Assembly: GCA_959608885.1 (NCBI GenBank)
Contig: CAUHSG010000013.1
Location: 1-49,101, forward strand
Direction of reading: 5' to 3'
Length of the DNA: 49,101 nt
Source: an uncultured Coriobacteriia bacterium
GTDB taxonomy: Bacteria > Actinomycetota > Coriobacteriia > Coriobacteriales > QAMH01
Below, piece by piece: positions 16,221 to 24,313 of this stretch. Both the position numbers and the translations under genes were made by a program. The first letter of the stretch is position 1. Every line of letters starts with the position of its first letter. The notes below the pieces were generated by a model, which made no database searches, was not told the DNA's origin, and saw only the letters and a list, made by a program, of their open reading frames with translations.

Positions 16221-16676
16221 ATGTTCAGGGTACGTGCGAAATACCTCTTGCTCATCGCGGCAACCGTCTGGTTTCTGGCGGGCGTGAACATCATGCGCCT
16301 CGGTGTCATCGCCTGCCTCGAGGGAGACGCCGCCATCTGGCTTCTGGTCATCGGCATCCCGGTCGTCTTCGTCGTCTTCCACTGCATGTTCAGCAAGCTC
16401 GTCGGCAAGCATGCCGACCGCATCCGCGGCTACGGCGAGGACAAGATGCACGTCCTGCGCTTCTTCGACGTGAAGGGCTACGTGATCATGGCCATCATGA
16501 TGGGCGGCGGAATCTCGCTGCGCGTCTTCGGCATCGTGCCCGGATGGTTCGTCGCGTTCTTCTACACGGGCCTCGGCACCGCGCTGGCCCTGGCTGGCAT
16601 CGGCTTCTTGGTCCATTACGTCAAGCGCGGCGATGTCATCACCTGCCCCGTCACCAAGAAGACCCGTCTGGCGTAG
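16221..16676 (+). CDS. Hypothetical membrane protein, 151 residues
   Basis: Four hydrophobic segments can be seen: L-L-L-I-A-A-T-V-W-F-L-A-G-V-N, W-L-L-V-I-G-I-P-V-V-F-V-V-F, Y-V-I-M-A-I-M-M-G-G-G-I, and F-V-A-F-F-Y-T-G-L-G-T-A-L-A-L-A. A cytoplasmic loop K-H-A-D-R-I-R-G-Y-G-E-D-K-M lies between the second and third. The end T-C-P-V-T-K-K-T-R-L-A is basic. A TACAAT -10-like hexamer lies at about 16172. No family with known function was recognised. It is transcribed toward the LuxR gene and ends beside a 25-bp direct repeat. Confidence 0.75.
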   Translation: MFRVRAKYLLLIAATVWFLAGVNIMRLGVIACLEGDAAIWLLVIGIPVVFVVFHCMFSKLVGKHADRIRGYGEDKMHVLRFFDVKGYVIMAIMMGGGISLRVFGIVPGWFVAFFYTGLGTALALAGIGFLVHYVKRGDVITCPVTKKTRLA

Positions 16677-16690
16677 TTTGCTACGTTTTC
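16672..16690 (+). terminator. Weak hairpin overlapping the stop codon
   Basis: CGTAG (16672-16676) and CTACG (16681-16685) with loop TTTG, followed by TTTTC. The stem is short but followed by a T-run. Confidence 0.4.
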
Positions 16691-16759
16691 GACCCGTGGC
16701 TGCCGTGACCTGCCAGGCCCCGCGAAACTTTCCAAGCGGCGCATCGTGGGCCCTAACGG

Positions 16760-16784
16760 CCGGACTTGTACCTCTCGAGCTTCT
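16760..16784. repeat. 25-bp direct repeat, left copy, carrying a gene-end remnant
   Basis: Identical over 25 bases to 23841-23865, which is the 3' end of the DUF3021-like gene. Read on the minus strand, this copy encodes K-K-L-E-R-Y-K-S-G-R followed by a stop at 16753-16755, matching the last residues (E-K-L-E-R-Y-K-S-G-R) of the protein at 23834-24301. The two copies bracket the 7.1-kb LuxR/transhydroxylase/MFS cassette. Confidence 0.7.
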
Positions 16785-16795
16785 TGCGCGTTATT

Positions 16796-18385
16796 TTAGT
16801 GGCTGCCAGTCCGTATTCCTTCTTCGGCGATGTCGAGGAGCTGCTGCTGCGAGTTTATGCCCAGCTTCCTGTAGATGCGCGCCGTATGCGTCTTCGCCGT
16901 GTGTATCGAGATGACGAGCTCCCTGGAGATGTACTCGGCGTTTCGCCCGCGCATCAGATACGCGAAGACCTCGCGTTCGCGCGGTGTGAGTCCGTATTGG
17001 TCGCATATGGAGGCGCATGCCTTCTCCCGCATGTCCGCATCGCGGTCCGTGTCGCTTTCGGTGCCGTCTTCAGCAGGCACTTGCGGGTAAAGGTCTTCCA
17101 CCATTCTGTTCGAGGCGTAGGGCACGATTGACAATACCAACACGATGACAAACACGGCGATCATGCAGGTGATGAGCGTGATTCCGATAACATTACCGGC
17201 AATGATTTGCGGCATTTGGGATGCCGCCCAGCCCGCCGACGAATACCCTTGCATCTCTTCGCCGCATGCGAAGAAGGGAATCGTCACGATGGCCCATCCC
17301 AGCGCGAGCCCGCATGTCGTCGCGGTAAGACCCTTGGCAAAATGGTAGGTAGGCTTGAGATGCTTGCGGTAGGCAAGCAGGACCAGCACGCTCAGGTGAT
17401 TCACGAAATAGGCGGTCAAGTCCGCGATTGCCAGTATCATCACGATTTGAAATGCTTGCGCACTCGTCATGAAGGGCAGCACGAGCATGCAGGCGCAGAT
17501 GACGGGAAAGACAGCGCGCTCCACGCTCGAGGGTGACGGTGCGGCCTCTCGAATCGCCGTGACTACGAGCGGGCAGAGCGCCCCAATGCCGAGTCCGGCG
17601 AGCGCGGTGAAAAACGCCAGATCCGCTCCTAGTCTGAGCCCGTTGAGCGCGAGGATGACCCCGAACGCGAATGACGCGGCGAGCGGGGTGAGCATCGCTA
17701 CGTTGGCGAGGTTGAGGCGCTGCCTCGAGGCCTGCGCGCTCACCTCCTCGGAGCACGGGATGCGCTTTTCGCAGAGCAGGAGCAGAACGCCGGAGACTAT
17801 GAACAGCGTCGAGGTTGCCGCAATGCAGATTGCACTTGGGGGAAATAGCATGGCCGAGCACGCTCCGACGGCCACGAGTACGGAAGCGGCCATTGCCAGC
17901 GAGCAAAATGAGCCCCTGTCGCGTTCCGAATCGATTCCGCTCCATATGACGCCCCATAAGTCGAGCTCTATGCCCATGCCGAACCCCAGGAGCATCCATA
18001 TGACGGCCTGCAGGATCGAGGCGAGGTCCGAGGTCTCAAGGTCCATCAGCGAGAATGCCGCCAATGCGAGCATGCATGCAAAGGACAATGCGAGAATCGC
18101 GAGCTTCTTGCCCTGGCTGTTCACCGTATCCGATAGGCGCGTGCCGGAAAGCATCTGGGCTAGCGCGAAGCCGATGAGCAAAAGCAATCTGAAGATGAAA
18201 CCCGCGAGCGAATCGTCGCTGGGCGTTGCGAAGGCGTCGGAGAACACCAGCGAGAACAAGGCAGCCCAAAACGCGGCGAAACCCACCACGGTGAAAACGA
18301 CGACGATGGAAATGCCGTTCTCCGTTGCTTGCAACTTGTCCGCCCCGATTCCTTCAGATGCCGCCTGCTGTCGTGTGTCCGGCAT
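16796..18385 (-). CDS. LuxR-family regulator with 12-helix membrane sensor domain
   Basis: A 529-residue membrane-anchored transcription factor. About twelve hydrophobic helices fill residues 25-430 in an MFS-like layout. A cytoplasmic linker rich in Asp/Glu precedes a GerE/LuxR HTH at about 465-525: Y-G-L-T-P-R-E-R-E-V-F-A-Y-L-M-R-G-R, then S-I-H-T-A-K-T-H-T-A-R-I-Y-R-K-L-G-I. This domain pairing is typical of Eggerthellaceae and commonly lies beside molybdopterin oxidoreductase operons. It is divergent from the Mo/Fe-S/MFS operon across 328 bp, so the simplest reading is that it senses the operon's substrate in or at the membrane and activates transcription. GAGGGGG lies 7 bases before the ATG. 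Confidence 0.93.
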   Translation of the reverse strand: MPDTRQQAASEGIGADKLQATENGISIVVVFTVVGFAAFWAALFSLVFSDAFATPSDDSLAGFIFRLLLLIGFALAQMLSGTRLSDTVNSQGKKLAILALSFACMLALAAFSLMDLETSDLASILQAVIWMLLGFGMGIELDLWGVIWSGIDSERDRGSFCSLAMAASVLVAVGACSAMLFPPSAICIAATSTLFIVSGVLLLLCEKRIPCSEEVSAQASRQRLNLANVAMLTPLAASFAFGVILALNGLRLGADLAFFTALAGLGIGALCPLVVTAIREAAPSPSSVERAVFPVICACMLVLPFMTSAQAFQIVMILAIADLTAYFVNHLSVLVLLAYRKHLKPTYHFAKGLTATTCGLALGWAIVTIPFFACGEEMQGYSSAGWAASQMPQIIAGNVIGITLITCMIAVFVIVLVLSIVPYASNRMVEDLYPQVPAEDGTESDTDRDADMREKACASICDQYGLTPREREVFAYLMRGRNAEYISRELVISIHTAKTHTARIYRKLGINSQQQLLDIAEEGIRTGSH

Positions 18386-18713
18386 TGAAGACCCCCTCGT
18401 TTCGTGTCGGGTTACATCTCATTTTCGCGTGTCTTGGCCTAAGCTCTCCTGACGGACATTGTATCGCAGCGATGGCATTTCCTCGTTTTCACCTGCTCGT
18501 ATCATCATGGTGTCTACCTGCGAAAACGCCAATGTCATACTCACGGTATACCTCTGATCCCCCGAAGATGGGACTGTGGGCATACCCCGCTTTCGCCATT
18601 TGCATATTCCAGGTGACTGACTCGTCCGCTCTCTCGTATGACCATGCACCCATCGAACATTGCGTGCATATCCGGCAAGCCGCGAGCGCATGCATGAGAA
18701 GAGAGGAGCAGTG
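18386..18713. promoter_or_regulatory. Divergent regulatory region, LuxR/transhydroxylase
   Basis: A 328-bp non-coding spacer that must hold both promoters. It contains the 8-bp palindrome GGTATACC (18545-18552) and a related GGCATACC at about 18578-18585, candidate half-sites for the LuxR protein. No convincing sigma-70 -10/-35 pair was found. The long spacer fits an activator-dependent promoter. Confidence 0.45.
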
Positions 18714-21365
18714 ATGGAGAAGGCGGATGGCATCCGGTCCGCGATCGATCCACGCGAAGGGGTCGAGCGTCTGACGACGTGTTCGACGGCAGGCCCCATG
18801 TTCGTGAGCGTCAAGGACGACCGCATCGTTCGCATTGAGCCCATGGAGTTCGAGGAAAGCGAGGTGAAGAGCTGGTCTGTGAATTCGTGCGGAAAGGAGT
18901 ACAAGCCGACGCTCACGCACCCGTTACTTCCCTGGGGCTACGCAGGCAAGAAGATGGCTTATGGCGAGGAGCGACTGAAGTACCCGCTCAAGCGCGTTGA
19001 TTGGGATCCCCATGGCGAGCTTAACACCCAGAACCGCGGGATCTCGGGCTATGAGAGGATTTCGTGGGACGAGGTCTTCGACATTCTCGAGGAGGAGTTC
19101 CAGCGCATATGGTCCGAGTACGACACGTCCTCGGTCTTCTATTGCCATTCGGCTCATCCCGAGTGGGGAAGCTTGCACTACCTGTTCAGTGACCTGTTCA
19201 GGTTCAGGGACCTCACGGGTGGCTCGTACATGGAGTTCACGCCCAACAGCTGGGAGGGCTGGGCATGTGGCGCGCCCTTCCTCTGGGGCAACTGGATGGC
19301 GCACGGCCTGCTGCCGGCCGAGGACACGGTGCAGGACACGACCAACGACTCCGAACTCATCATCTTCTGGGGGTCGAGTCCCATCGACCATGGTGTATAT
19401 GCCGGTATAGACACCGGTCGCCTCCTCCAGTACTGGAAGGAGCTCGGAAAGAAGATCATCTGCATCGATCCGCTTTTGACCGAGACGGCCATGGCGACCG
19501 ATGCCATGTGGATTCAGGTGTTTCCCGGGACTGACAACGCCCTTGCCGCGGCCATCGCGCACCAGTGGATTGTTGATGGCACCTATGACGAGGAATTTCT
19601 GCACACGCATTGCATCGGCTTCGATGACGATGGCGCGAAGATCAAGTACAACGATGCCTACTGGGAGGAGCATCCCAAGTACAAGGACATCGTGCCCACG
19701 CACATCGGTGAGGGCGCATCGTTCAAGAGCTACGTCATGGGAGAGGGTCCCGACGGAATCGAGAAGACGCCCGAGTGGGCCTCCGAGATATGCGGGGTTC
19801 CCGCCCGCACCATCGTTGCGCTCGCGAAGATGTGGGCGACGCGTCCCACTTCCCTGTGGTGTATGACCGGCGGCGCGTGCAGGCGCACCTACGCGCATGA
19901 TAACTCGCGCATCCTGGCGACCCTGCAGATCATGCAAGGTCTGGGCAGACCCGGCGTCAATATCCTGGCGTGCGGCCTGTCGCTTTCGGGTCCCTACGAC
20001 TCCAAGCGCCAGGTCGGGCCCACGGGCTACGCCGACGGTGGCATGAACGCGGTGCTGGACTTCTATCCGCAAAACGACAATCCGCAGATGGTGACCTTCA
20101 CCAAGTTCAAGAACTGCATGGAGGACACTCCCCAGCACTGGCGGGGTGGCCATATGGACAATTGGGCACCGGAGCGCTATTTCGACGAGGTGCAGTACCC
20201 CGCCGAAGGCTGCCAGGAGATGCGCATGCTCTGGCAGCGCGGCTCGACGCTCACCAATCCCCCGCAGCACAAGCGCCAGATCGACGCGCTCAGGAACCCC
20301 AAGCTGGAGACCTTTGTGGTGACCGCGCCGTGGTTCGACCGCGATTGTCGCTACGCGGACCTGGTCCTTCCCATCACGACGATCTTTGAGCGTCAGGACA
20401 TCACCGAACCAGCTTCGGTAGGCCAGTACGTAGCCCCCGCCTACAGTCTCCTTCGCTCGGCGGTCTACTCCCGCAAGGCCATCGAGCCGGTGGGGGAGGC
20501 CAAGACGGACCTGGAGATTTTCGAGGAGCTCGCCGATAGGATGGGCTTTGGAGAGGCCTTCAACGAGGGCCGCAGCGAGGAGGAGATTCTCCAGCTCATG
20601 TATGACAAGACGACCATCCCGATGAGCTATGACGAGTTCAAGGAGAAGGGTTACTACGTCTGGCCGGTGCTCGACGACTACGAGGAGTGCAAGCAGTTCT
20701 CGACGTTCCATGACAACGAGGTGAGCGCCGACAACCTCCTGGACACGCCTACGGGCAAGGTGGAAATCTACTCGACGCTGCTCTCCGGCTTCTACGGACC
20801 CGACAATCCCGAGATTCCCCCGGTGCCCCATTACATCCCGGAAAAGGAGGGTCACGAGACCCACGAGCTCAAGGAGAGGTACCCCTTGCAGATGCTCATG
20901 GCGCATCCCAAGTTTCGGTTCCACGGCAAGTACAACAACATCAGCTGGCTTGCCGAGAACTACAAGGTATACGGCCCCGACGGCTATGCCTACGAGCCGT
21001 GCGTGATGAACCCGGCCGATGCTGCCGGGCGCGGTCTCGAAGATGGTGACATCGCGCGCGCCTTCAACGATCGCGGCGAGCTGCTCGCGGGCGTCGTCGT
21101 GAGCGACCGCGTCATGCCGGGAGTTGCGTGGCTCACCTATGGCTCCTGGAACGATCCCGTCGGCCCCGAAAGCGATTCCCTCGACAGGGGCGGTGATGGC
21201 AACACCATCTCGTACCCTGGTTCGATGTCCCCGCATCACCTGGGCGGTTCGTTCAACTCCGTCCTGTTCGAGGTCGAGAAGGCCGATCTCGATGAGCTCG
21301 AGAAGCGCTATCCGGAGGGATTCGCCGGGCAATACACCACGTGGAAGAGGGGAGAGCTCTCATGA
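18714..21365 (+). CDS. Molybdopterin oxidoreductase, pyrogallol transhydroxylase/catechol dehydroxylase-like catalytic subunit
   Basis: An 883-residue member of the DMSO reductase superfamily binding a bis-MGD molybdenum cofactor. It lacks the N-terminal CxxCxxxC Fe-S motif (only T-T-C-S-T-A-G-P) and any Tat signal, so it is cytoplasmic, as for the Pelobacter transhydroxylase large subunit (about 875 residues). The Mo-ligand serine is best placed at Ser179 in T-P-N-S-W-E-G-W, with His148 exactly 31 residues before it. The Pelobacter active site, as I recall it, has His144, Asp174, Ser175 and Tyr404; the Asp equivalent is Asn178 here. Other cofactor-binding segments are W-G-S-S-P-I-D-H-G, M-T-G-G-A-C-R-R-T-Y and the C-terminal cap (P-L-Q-M-L-M-A-H-P-K). 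The start at 18714 has GAGGAG at 5-base spacing. The stop overlaps the Fe-S subunit start. The likely substrate is a polyhydroxylated aromatic; its identity is not predictable. Confidence 0.9.
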   Translation: MEKADGIRSAIDPREGVERLTTCSTAGPMFVSVKDDRIVRIEPMEFEESEVKSWSVNSCGKEYKPTLTHPLLPWGYAGKKMAYGEERLKYPLKRVDWDPHGELNTQNRGISGYERISWDEVFDILEEEFQRIWSEYDTSSVFYCHSAHPEWGSLHYLFSDLFRFRDLTGGSYMEFTPNSWEGWACGAPFLWGNWMAHGLLPAEDTVQDTTNDSELIIFWGSSPIDHGVYAGIDTGRLLQYWKELGKKIICIDPLLTETAMATDAMWIQVFPGTDNALAAAIAHQWIVDGTYDEEFLHTHCIGFDDDGAKIKYNDAYWEEHPKYKDIVPTHIGEGASFKSYVMGEGPDGIEKTPEWASEICGVPARTIVALAKMWATRPTSLWCMTGGACRRTYAHDNSRILATLQIMQGLGRPGVNILACGLSLSGPYDSKRQVGPTGYADGGMNAVLDFYPQNDNPQMVTFTKFKNCMEDTPQHWRGGHMDNWAPERYFDEVQYPAEGCQEMRMLWQRGSTLTNPPQHKRQIDALRNPKLETFVVTAPWFDRDCRYADLVLPITTIFERQDITEPASVGQYVAPAYSLLRSAVYSRKAIEPVGEAKTDLEIFEELADRMGFGEAFNEGRSEEEILQLMYDKTTIPMSYDEFKEKGYYVWPVLDDYEECKQFSTFHDNEVSADNLLDTPTGKVEIYSTLLSGFYGPDNPEIPPVPHYIPEKEGHETHELKERYPLQMLMAHPKFRFHGKYNNISWLAENYKVYGPDGYAYEPCVMNPADAAGRGLEDGDIARAFNDRGELLAGVVVSDRVMPGVAWLTYGSWNDPVGPESDSLDRGGDGNTISYPGSMSPHHLGGSFNSVLFEVEKADLDELEKRYPEGFAGQYTTWKRGELS

Positions 21366-22198
21366 AGACGATACTTGTAGACCCGTCGCTGTGCATTCAA
21401 TGCTGTGATTGCCAGATAGCTTGCAAGGACGAGCACTGCGATAACGACTGGAGCCCCCTGGCCGCCCCCCAAGAGGAAGGGCAGTTCTGGATTCAGGTGC
21501 GCGAGAAGCAGGTCGCGTCCGGATCGCGCATGAGACAGGAGCGTGTGCCGGTCATGTGCCAGCAATGCGAGGATGCGCCGTGCATTGCCGCGGCTCAGGC
21601 AGTCGGACACCCCGAAGCCGCCTATCGTCGCGATGACGGGATTGTCATCTTCGACACCGAGAGGGCGCGCGGATGTCATGAACTCATGGACGCATGTCCC
21701 TATGGCGTCGTCTATTGGAACGACGTCCTTGGCCTTCCCCAGAAGTGCACCATGTGCGCGCACCTCCTCGACGCCGGATGGGAACGCCCGCGCTGCGTCG
21801 CGGCTTGTCCGCGCGACGCTCTTCGATTCGTCGACGTCTCCGAGCTGACACCGCAGAACATGTACGCGCCGCTCGAGCGCCTGCATCCTGAATACGGCAC
21901 GAATCCGACCGTTGCCTACGTCAACATTCCCAAGCCCTTCATCGCGGGCGAGGTCTACTCGCCTGTCGAGGATCGCTGCCTCGATGGCGTGACGGTGATG
22001 CTCGAAAACGAGGCGACCCTGCAAAAGTGGGAGACGAAGACGGACTACTTCGGCGAGTTCAGGGTCGAGGGTATATCCGACGGCTATTACACGCTTCTTC
22101 TGGAAAAGGAGGGATACGAAGGCAAGAGGGTCGAGCGGCTCGAAGTTCGTGGGGCACTGAATGCGGGGTCGATAGCGCTATATGCAACGCCATGCTGA
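21362..22198 (+). CDS. Fe-S electron-transfer subunit with C-terminal transthyretin-like domain
   Basis: A 278-residue partner of the Mo subunit, translationally coupled through an ATGA overlap. The N-terminal about 185 residues form a DmsB-like ferredoxin. Motif I is complete (C11-x2-C14-x2-C17-x3-C21), motif II lacks its last Cys (C-Q-Q-C-E-D-A-P-C), motif III keeps two cysteines (G-C-H-E-L-M-D-A-C-P), and motif IV is complete (C-T-M-C ... C-V-A-A-C-P). Thirteen cysteines suit three rather than four [4Fe-4S] clusters, as in the transhydroxylase small subunit (about 274 residues). Residues about 195-278 form a carboxypeptidase-regulatory/transthyretin-like beta domain (G-E-V-Y-S-P-V-E-D-R-C-L-D-G-V-T-V, then T-D-Y-F-G-E-F-R-V). 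That domain distinguishes this group from ordinary DmsB proteins. Confidence 0.9.
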   Translation: MKTILVDPSLCIQCCDCQIACKDEHCDNDWSPLAAPQEEGQFWIQVREKQVASGSRMRQERVPVMCQQCEDAPCIAAAQAVGHPEAAYRRDDGIVIFDTERARGCHELMDACPYGVVYWNDVLGLPQKCTMCAHLLDAGWERPRCVAACPRDALRFVDVSELTPQNMYAPLERLHPEYGTNPTVAYVNIPKPFIAGEVYSPVEDRCLDGVTVMLENEATLQKWETKTDYFGEFRVEGISDGYYTLLLEKEGYEGKRVERLEVRGALNAGSIALYATPC

Positions 22199-22268
22199 TG
22201 TCATGCGTGGAATTGAAGCCCTAGCAGCACACCATTCGATGGACCACCTTCACAAGGAGGAGATTAAA

Positions 22269-23573
22269 ATGACGCAAGGAGCTACGGAAGCGAAAAGGGA
22301 AACGGGACGGGCGATGGCCAAAACACCGCCATACGCATGGGTGATACTCATCGTGGTGTTCCTCGCAAGCTGCTCCGTTCCCATCAACATGTTCAAGGTG
22401 CCGCCTATCGCACCTGTGCTCATGCAAGCGTTTGGCCTGGACGTGAGCACGTTCGGGTGGCTCATGACATCGTTTACCGTCGTGAGCATAATCCTGGCGT
22501 TTCCCGCAGCGGGAATCGTCAACAAGTTTGGAATCAAGCGCGTGATGATCGTGGCGTTGGTAAGCGTGACGACCGGATCGCTCATCGGCACCTTCTCAAA
22601 CGGAAACGCGGCGGTGTTGCTGTTCTCGAGGTTCATCGAGGGCATCGGCATGGGCGTGTTCGGCGTGTCGGCACCTTCGGCTCTGACCGCATGGTTTCCC
22701 AAGAGAAGACTCGGCCTGGCCATCGGCGTCTGGTCCATGTGGATGCCGCTTGGCTCCACCGTCATGCTCAACCTTGCACCGGCCCTTTGCGGTGACTCCA
22801 ATTGGCAGGCCGTCTGGTGGGCGGGTACCATCTACACTGTCATCGTCCTTTTGATGGTCGTCTTTCTCTATCGCTCGCCGAATGCCGAGCAGGTCAGGAT
22901 GGCGGGGAATGACGACAGCATTTCCGCTGAGCAGACCAAGCAGCTCAACGTGCGCATCCCCAAGATCGCCATCATCTCCATCTGCCTCATCGGCGTGGCG
23001 TTCCTTCTGGACAACATCACCAAGAACGGAAGCTTCAACACGTACTACCCGACGTTCCTGATGGAGGCAAAGGGCATGGACATGGCGGCTGCCGGCCTGA
23101 TCACGTCCGTCACCACGTTCCTGGGTGCTGCGGCATCCCCTCTCTCGGGCTTCATTTCCGACAAGCTTGGCGATCGCAAGTGGATGGTCGTCGTAGGCAC
23201 GGTGATGCTTTTCGTCGCGTTTATCTGGGCGTTCTCCTGGACCACGGACCTTGGCCTCTGGTTCGTCGTCATCGTTGCAGGCATCTTCTCGTCGGTGCTC
23301 GCGACGGTCGTGGTCGCCGCCGTTCCGGACATCATGGGGCCGAGCGTTCGCGGCCAGAACCTCGGTCTTGCCGTGCTGGCTTGTGCCAACGGAATCGGCA
23401 GTGCCATCGGCGGCGTTGCGCTCGGGTACCTTGTGCCGACATTTGGCTGGTCCACGGGTTCGCATATCCTGTTCCTGCCCATCCTCGCTGTTGCGACGGT
23501 CATGCTCATTGCCGCGAAATGGAACAATCGCGCTGCCTTCGACAAGCTCAATGCAGCGCAGGATGACGAATAA
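22269..23573 (+). CDS. MFS transporter of the aromatic-metabolism cassette
   Basis: A 434-residue major facilitator with about twelve membrane helices. Visible motifs are the loop 2-3 signature G-I-V-N-K-F-G-I-K-R, R-F-I-E-G-I-G-M-G in helix 4, and the second-half G-F-I-S-D-K-L-G-D-R-K. A strong AAGGAGGAG site precedes the ATG at 22269. It is the third gene of the operon after the Fe-S subunit (70-bp gap) and ends at a strong hairpin. By context it probably imports the aromatic substrate or exports the dehydroxylated product. This family cannot tell which. The in-frame extension upstream to 22182 overlaps the Fe-S gene and is not needed. Confidence 0.9.
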   Translation: MTQGATEAKRETGRAMAKTPPYAWVILIVVFLASCSVPINMFKVPPIAPVLMQAFGLDVSTFGWLMTSFTVVSIILAFPAAGIVNKFGIKRVMIVALVSVTTGSLIGTFSNGNAAVLLFSRFIEGIGMGVFGVSAPSALTAWFPKRRLGLAIGVWSMWMPLGSTVMLNLAPALCGDSNWQAVWWAGTIYTVIVLLMVVFLYRSPNAEQVRMAGNDDSISAEQTKQLNVRIPKIAIISICLIGVAFLLDNITKNGSFNTYYPTFLMEAKGMDMAAAGLITSVTTFLGAAASPLSGFISDKLGDRKWMVVVGTVMLFVAFIWAFSWTTDLGLWFVVIVAGIFSSVLATVVVAAVPDIMGPSVRGQNLGLAVLACANGIGSAIGGVALGYLVPTFGWSTGSHILFLPILAVATVMLIAAKWNNRAAFDKLNAAQDDE

Positions 23574-23620
23574 CCGCACGATTGGCGGATGATGCATCCC
23601 TTCTTTTGACCCCAGATCCA

Positions 23621-23650
23621 GGGAAGGCCACCATCATTGGTGGCCTTCCC
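23621..23650 (+). terminator. 12-bp-stem terminator after the MFS gene
   Basis: GGGAAGGCCACC (23621-23632) pairs perfectly with GGTGGCCTTCCC (23639-23650), loop ATCATT, followed by TTTACG. It differs from the hairpin at 12066-12095 by compensating base pairs. Confidence 0.85.
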
Positions 23651-23716
23651 TTTACGTGGAGAGAGTGGAACGAATGAAATCGAACCCCGTGTTCCTGACC
23701 ATCGAATGCCAAGGTG

Positions 23717-23783
23717 CACGGTCACTGACCGCCGTCTTTGGCAGAGTGCCAGGAATCACGGTCACTGACCATCAACCTTGGCA
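23717..23783. repeat. Two 40-bp-spaced direct repeats (CACGGTCACTGACC ... TTGGCAG)
   Basis: A 14-base identical core, CACGGTCACTGACC, occurs at 23717-23730 and 23757-23770, each followed about 8 bases later by TTGGCAG and GTGC. A degenerate CTGACCATC lies at 23696-23704. The 40-bp period equals that of the intergenic arrays elsewhere, although the core sequence differs. The stretch 23651-23833 contains no credible gene. Confidence 0.55.
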
Positions 23784-23833
23784 GTGTGCTTGTGGGTCGG
23801 GTCACGCACGCGCGATTCTGGGCAGCTTCGAAC

Positions 23834-24301
23834 CTACCGTCCGGACTTGTACCTCTCGAGCTTCTCGTTGAGCTCCTTGGCCTCGCGTCGGTAGACCAGT
23901 GTGAAGAGCACGGTGAGAAGCACCAGAATCACGACGTAGATGACGGTCCAGGTAATCCATGCGCCCGGCATGTCGGCGGGAAACCAACCGAAGAACGCGC
24001 CTAGAGGCGTGAGGACGGCGTAGAAGGCCACGCCAAATAGGGCGACGCGGGCCGCGTAGCCGAGCCTGCGTATGACCAACGGCGTGAAGAAGACGAGTTG
24101 CATGATCACGGCGACGAGTATGACCCCTGCGATGCCCCAGCAATACATGATGCCCGCCCTGGCTTCCTCGCTGGCGAATATCATGCCGAAGACCATGGTG
24201 AACAGCATGAAGACGGTGAACGCGATGCAGAAGTTGATTCCCAACATCTTGAGGTACTCGCCGGCGCCTTTTTTCTCGGTGTCTATGATTTTGTTGCTCA
24301 T
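23834..24301 (-). CDS. DUF3021-like four-helix membrane protein
   Basis: A 155-residue membrane protein with four helices: F-C-I-A-F-T-V-F-M-L-F-T-M-V-F, I-M-Y-C-W-G-I-A-G-V-I-L-V-A-V, V-A-L-F-G-V-A-F-Y-A-V-L, and W-T-V-I-Y-V-V-I-L-V-L-L-T-V-L-F. A charged C-terminal helix ends K-L-E-R-Y-K-S-G-R. It lies 12 bases downstream of a LytTR-domain gene. LytTR plus small four-helix membrane protein pairs are a recurrent arrangement in which the membrane partner often antagonises the DNA-binding protein. The family name is by resemblance and context only. Its last codons are duplicated at 16753-16784. Confidence 0.78.
   Translation of the reverse strand: MSNKIIDTEKKGAGEYLKMLGINFCIAFTVFMLFTMVFGMIFASEEARAGIMYCWGIAGVILVAVIMQLVFFTPLVIRRLGYAARVALFGVAFYAVLTPLGAFFGWFPADMPGAWITWTVIYVVILVLLTVLFTLVYRREAKELNEKLERYKSGR
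23841..23865. repeat. 25-bp direct repeat, right copy
   Basis: Inside the 3' end of the DUF3021-like gene. Identical to 16760-16784, 7081 bp away; with flanks about 31 of 34 positions agree. Confidence 0.7.
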
Positions 24302-24313
24302 GGCAATCTCCTC

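Noticed and set aside
18924..21332. An 802-codon open frame antisense to the Mo subunit gene.
   Set aside because: It mirrors the codon bias of the real gene, has no domain, no ribosome site and low-complexity composition; the plus strand encodes a full, conserved enzyme.
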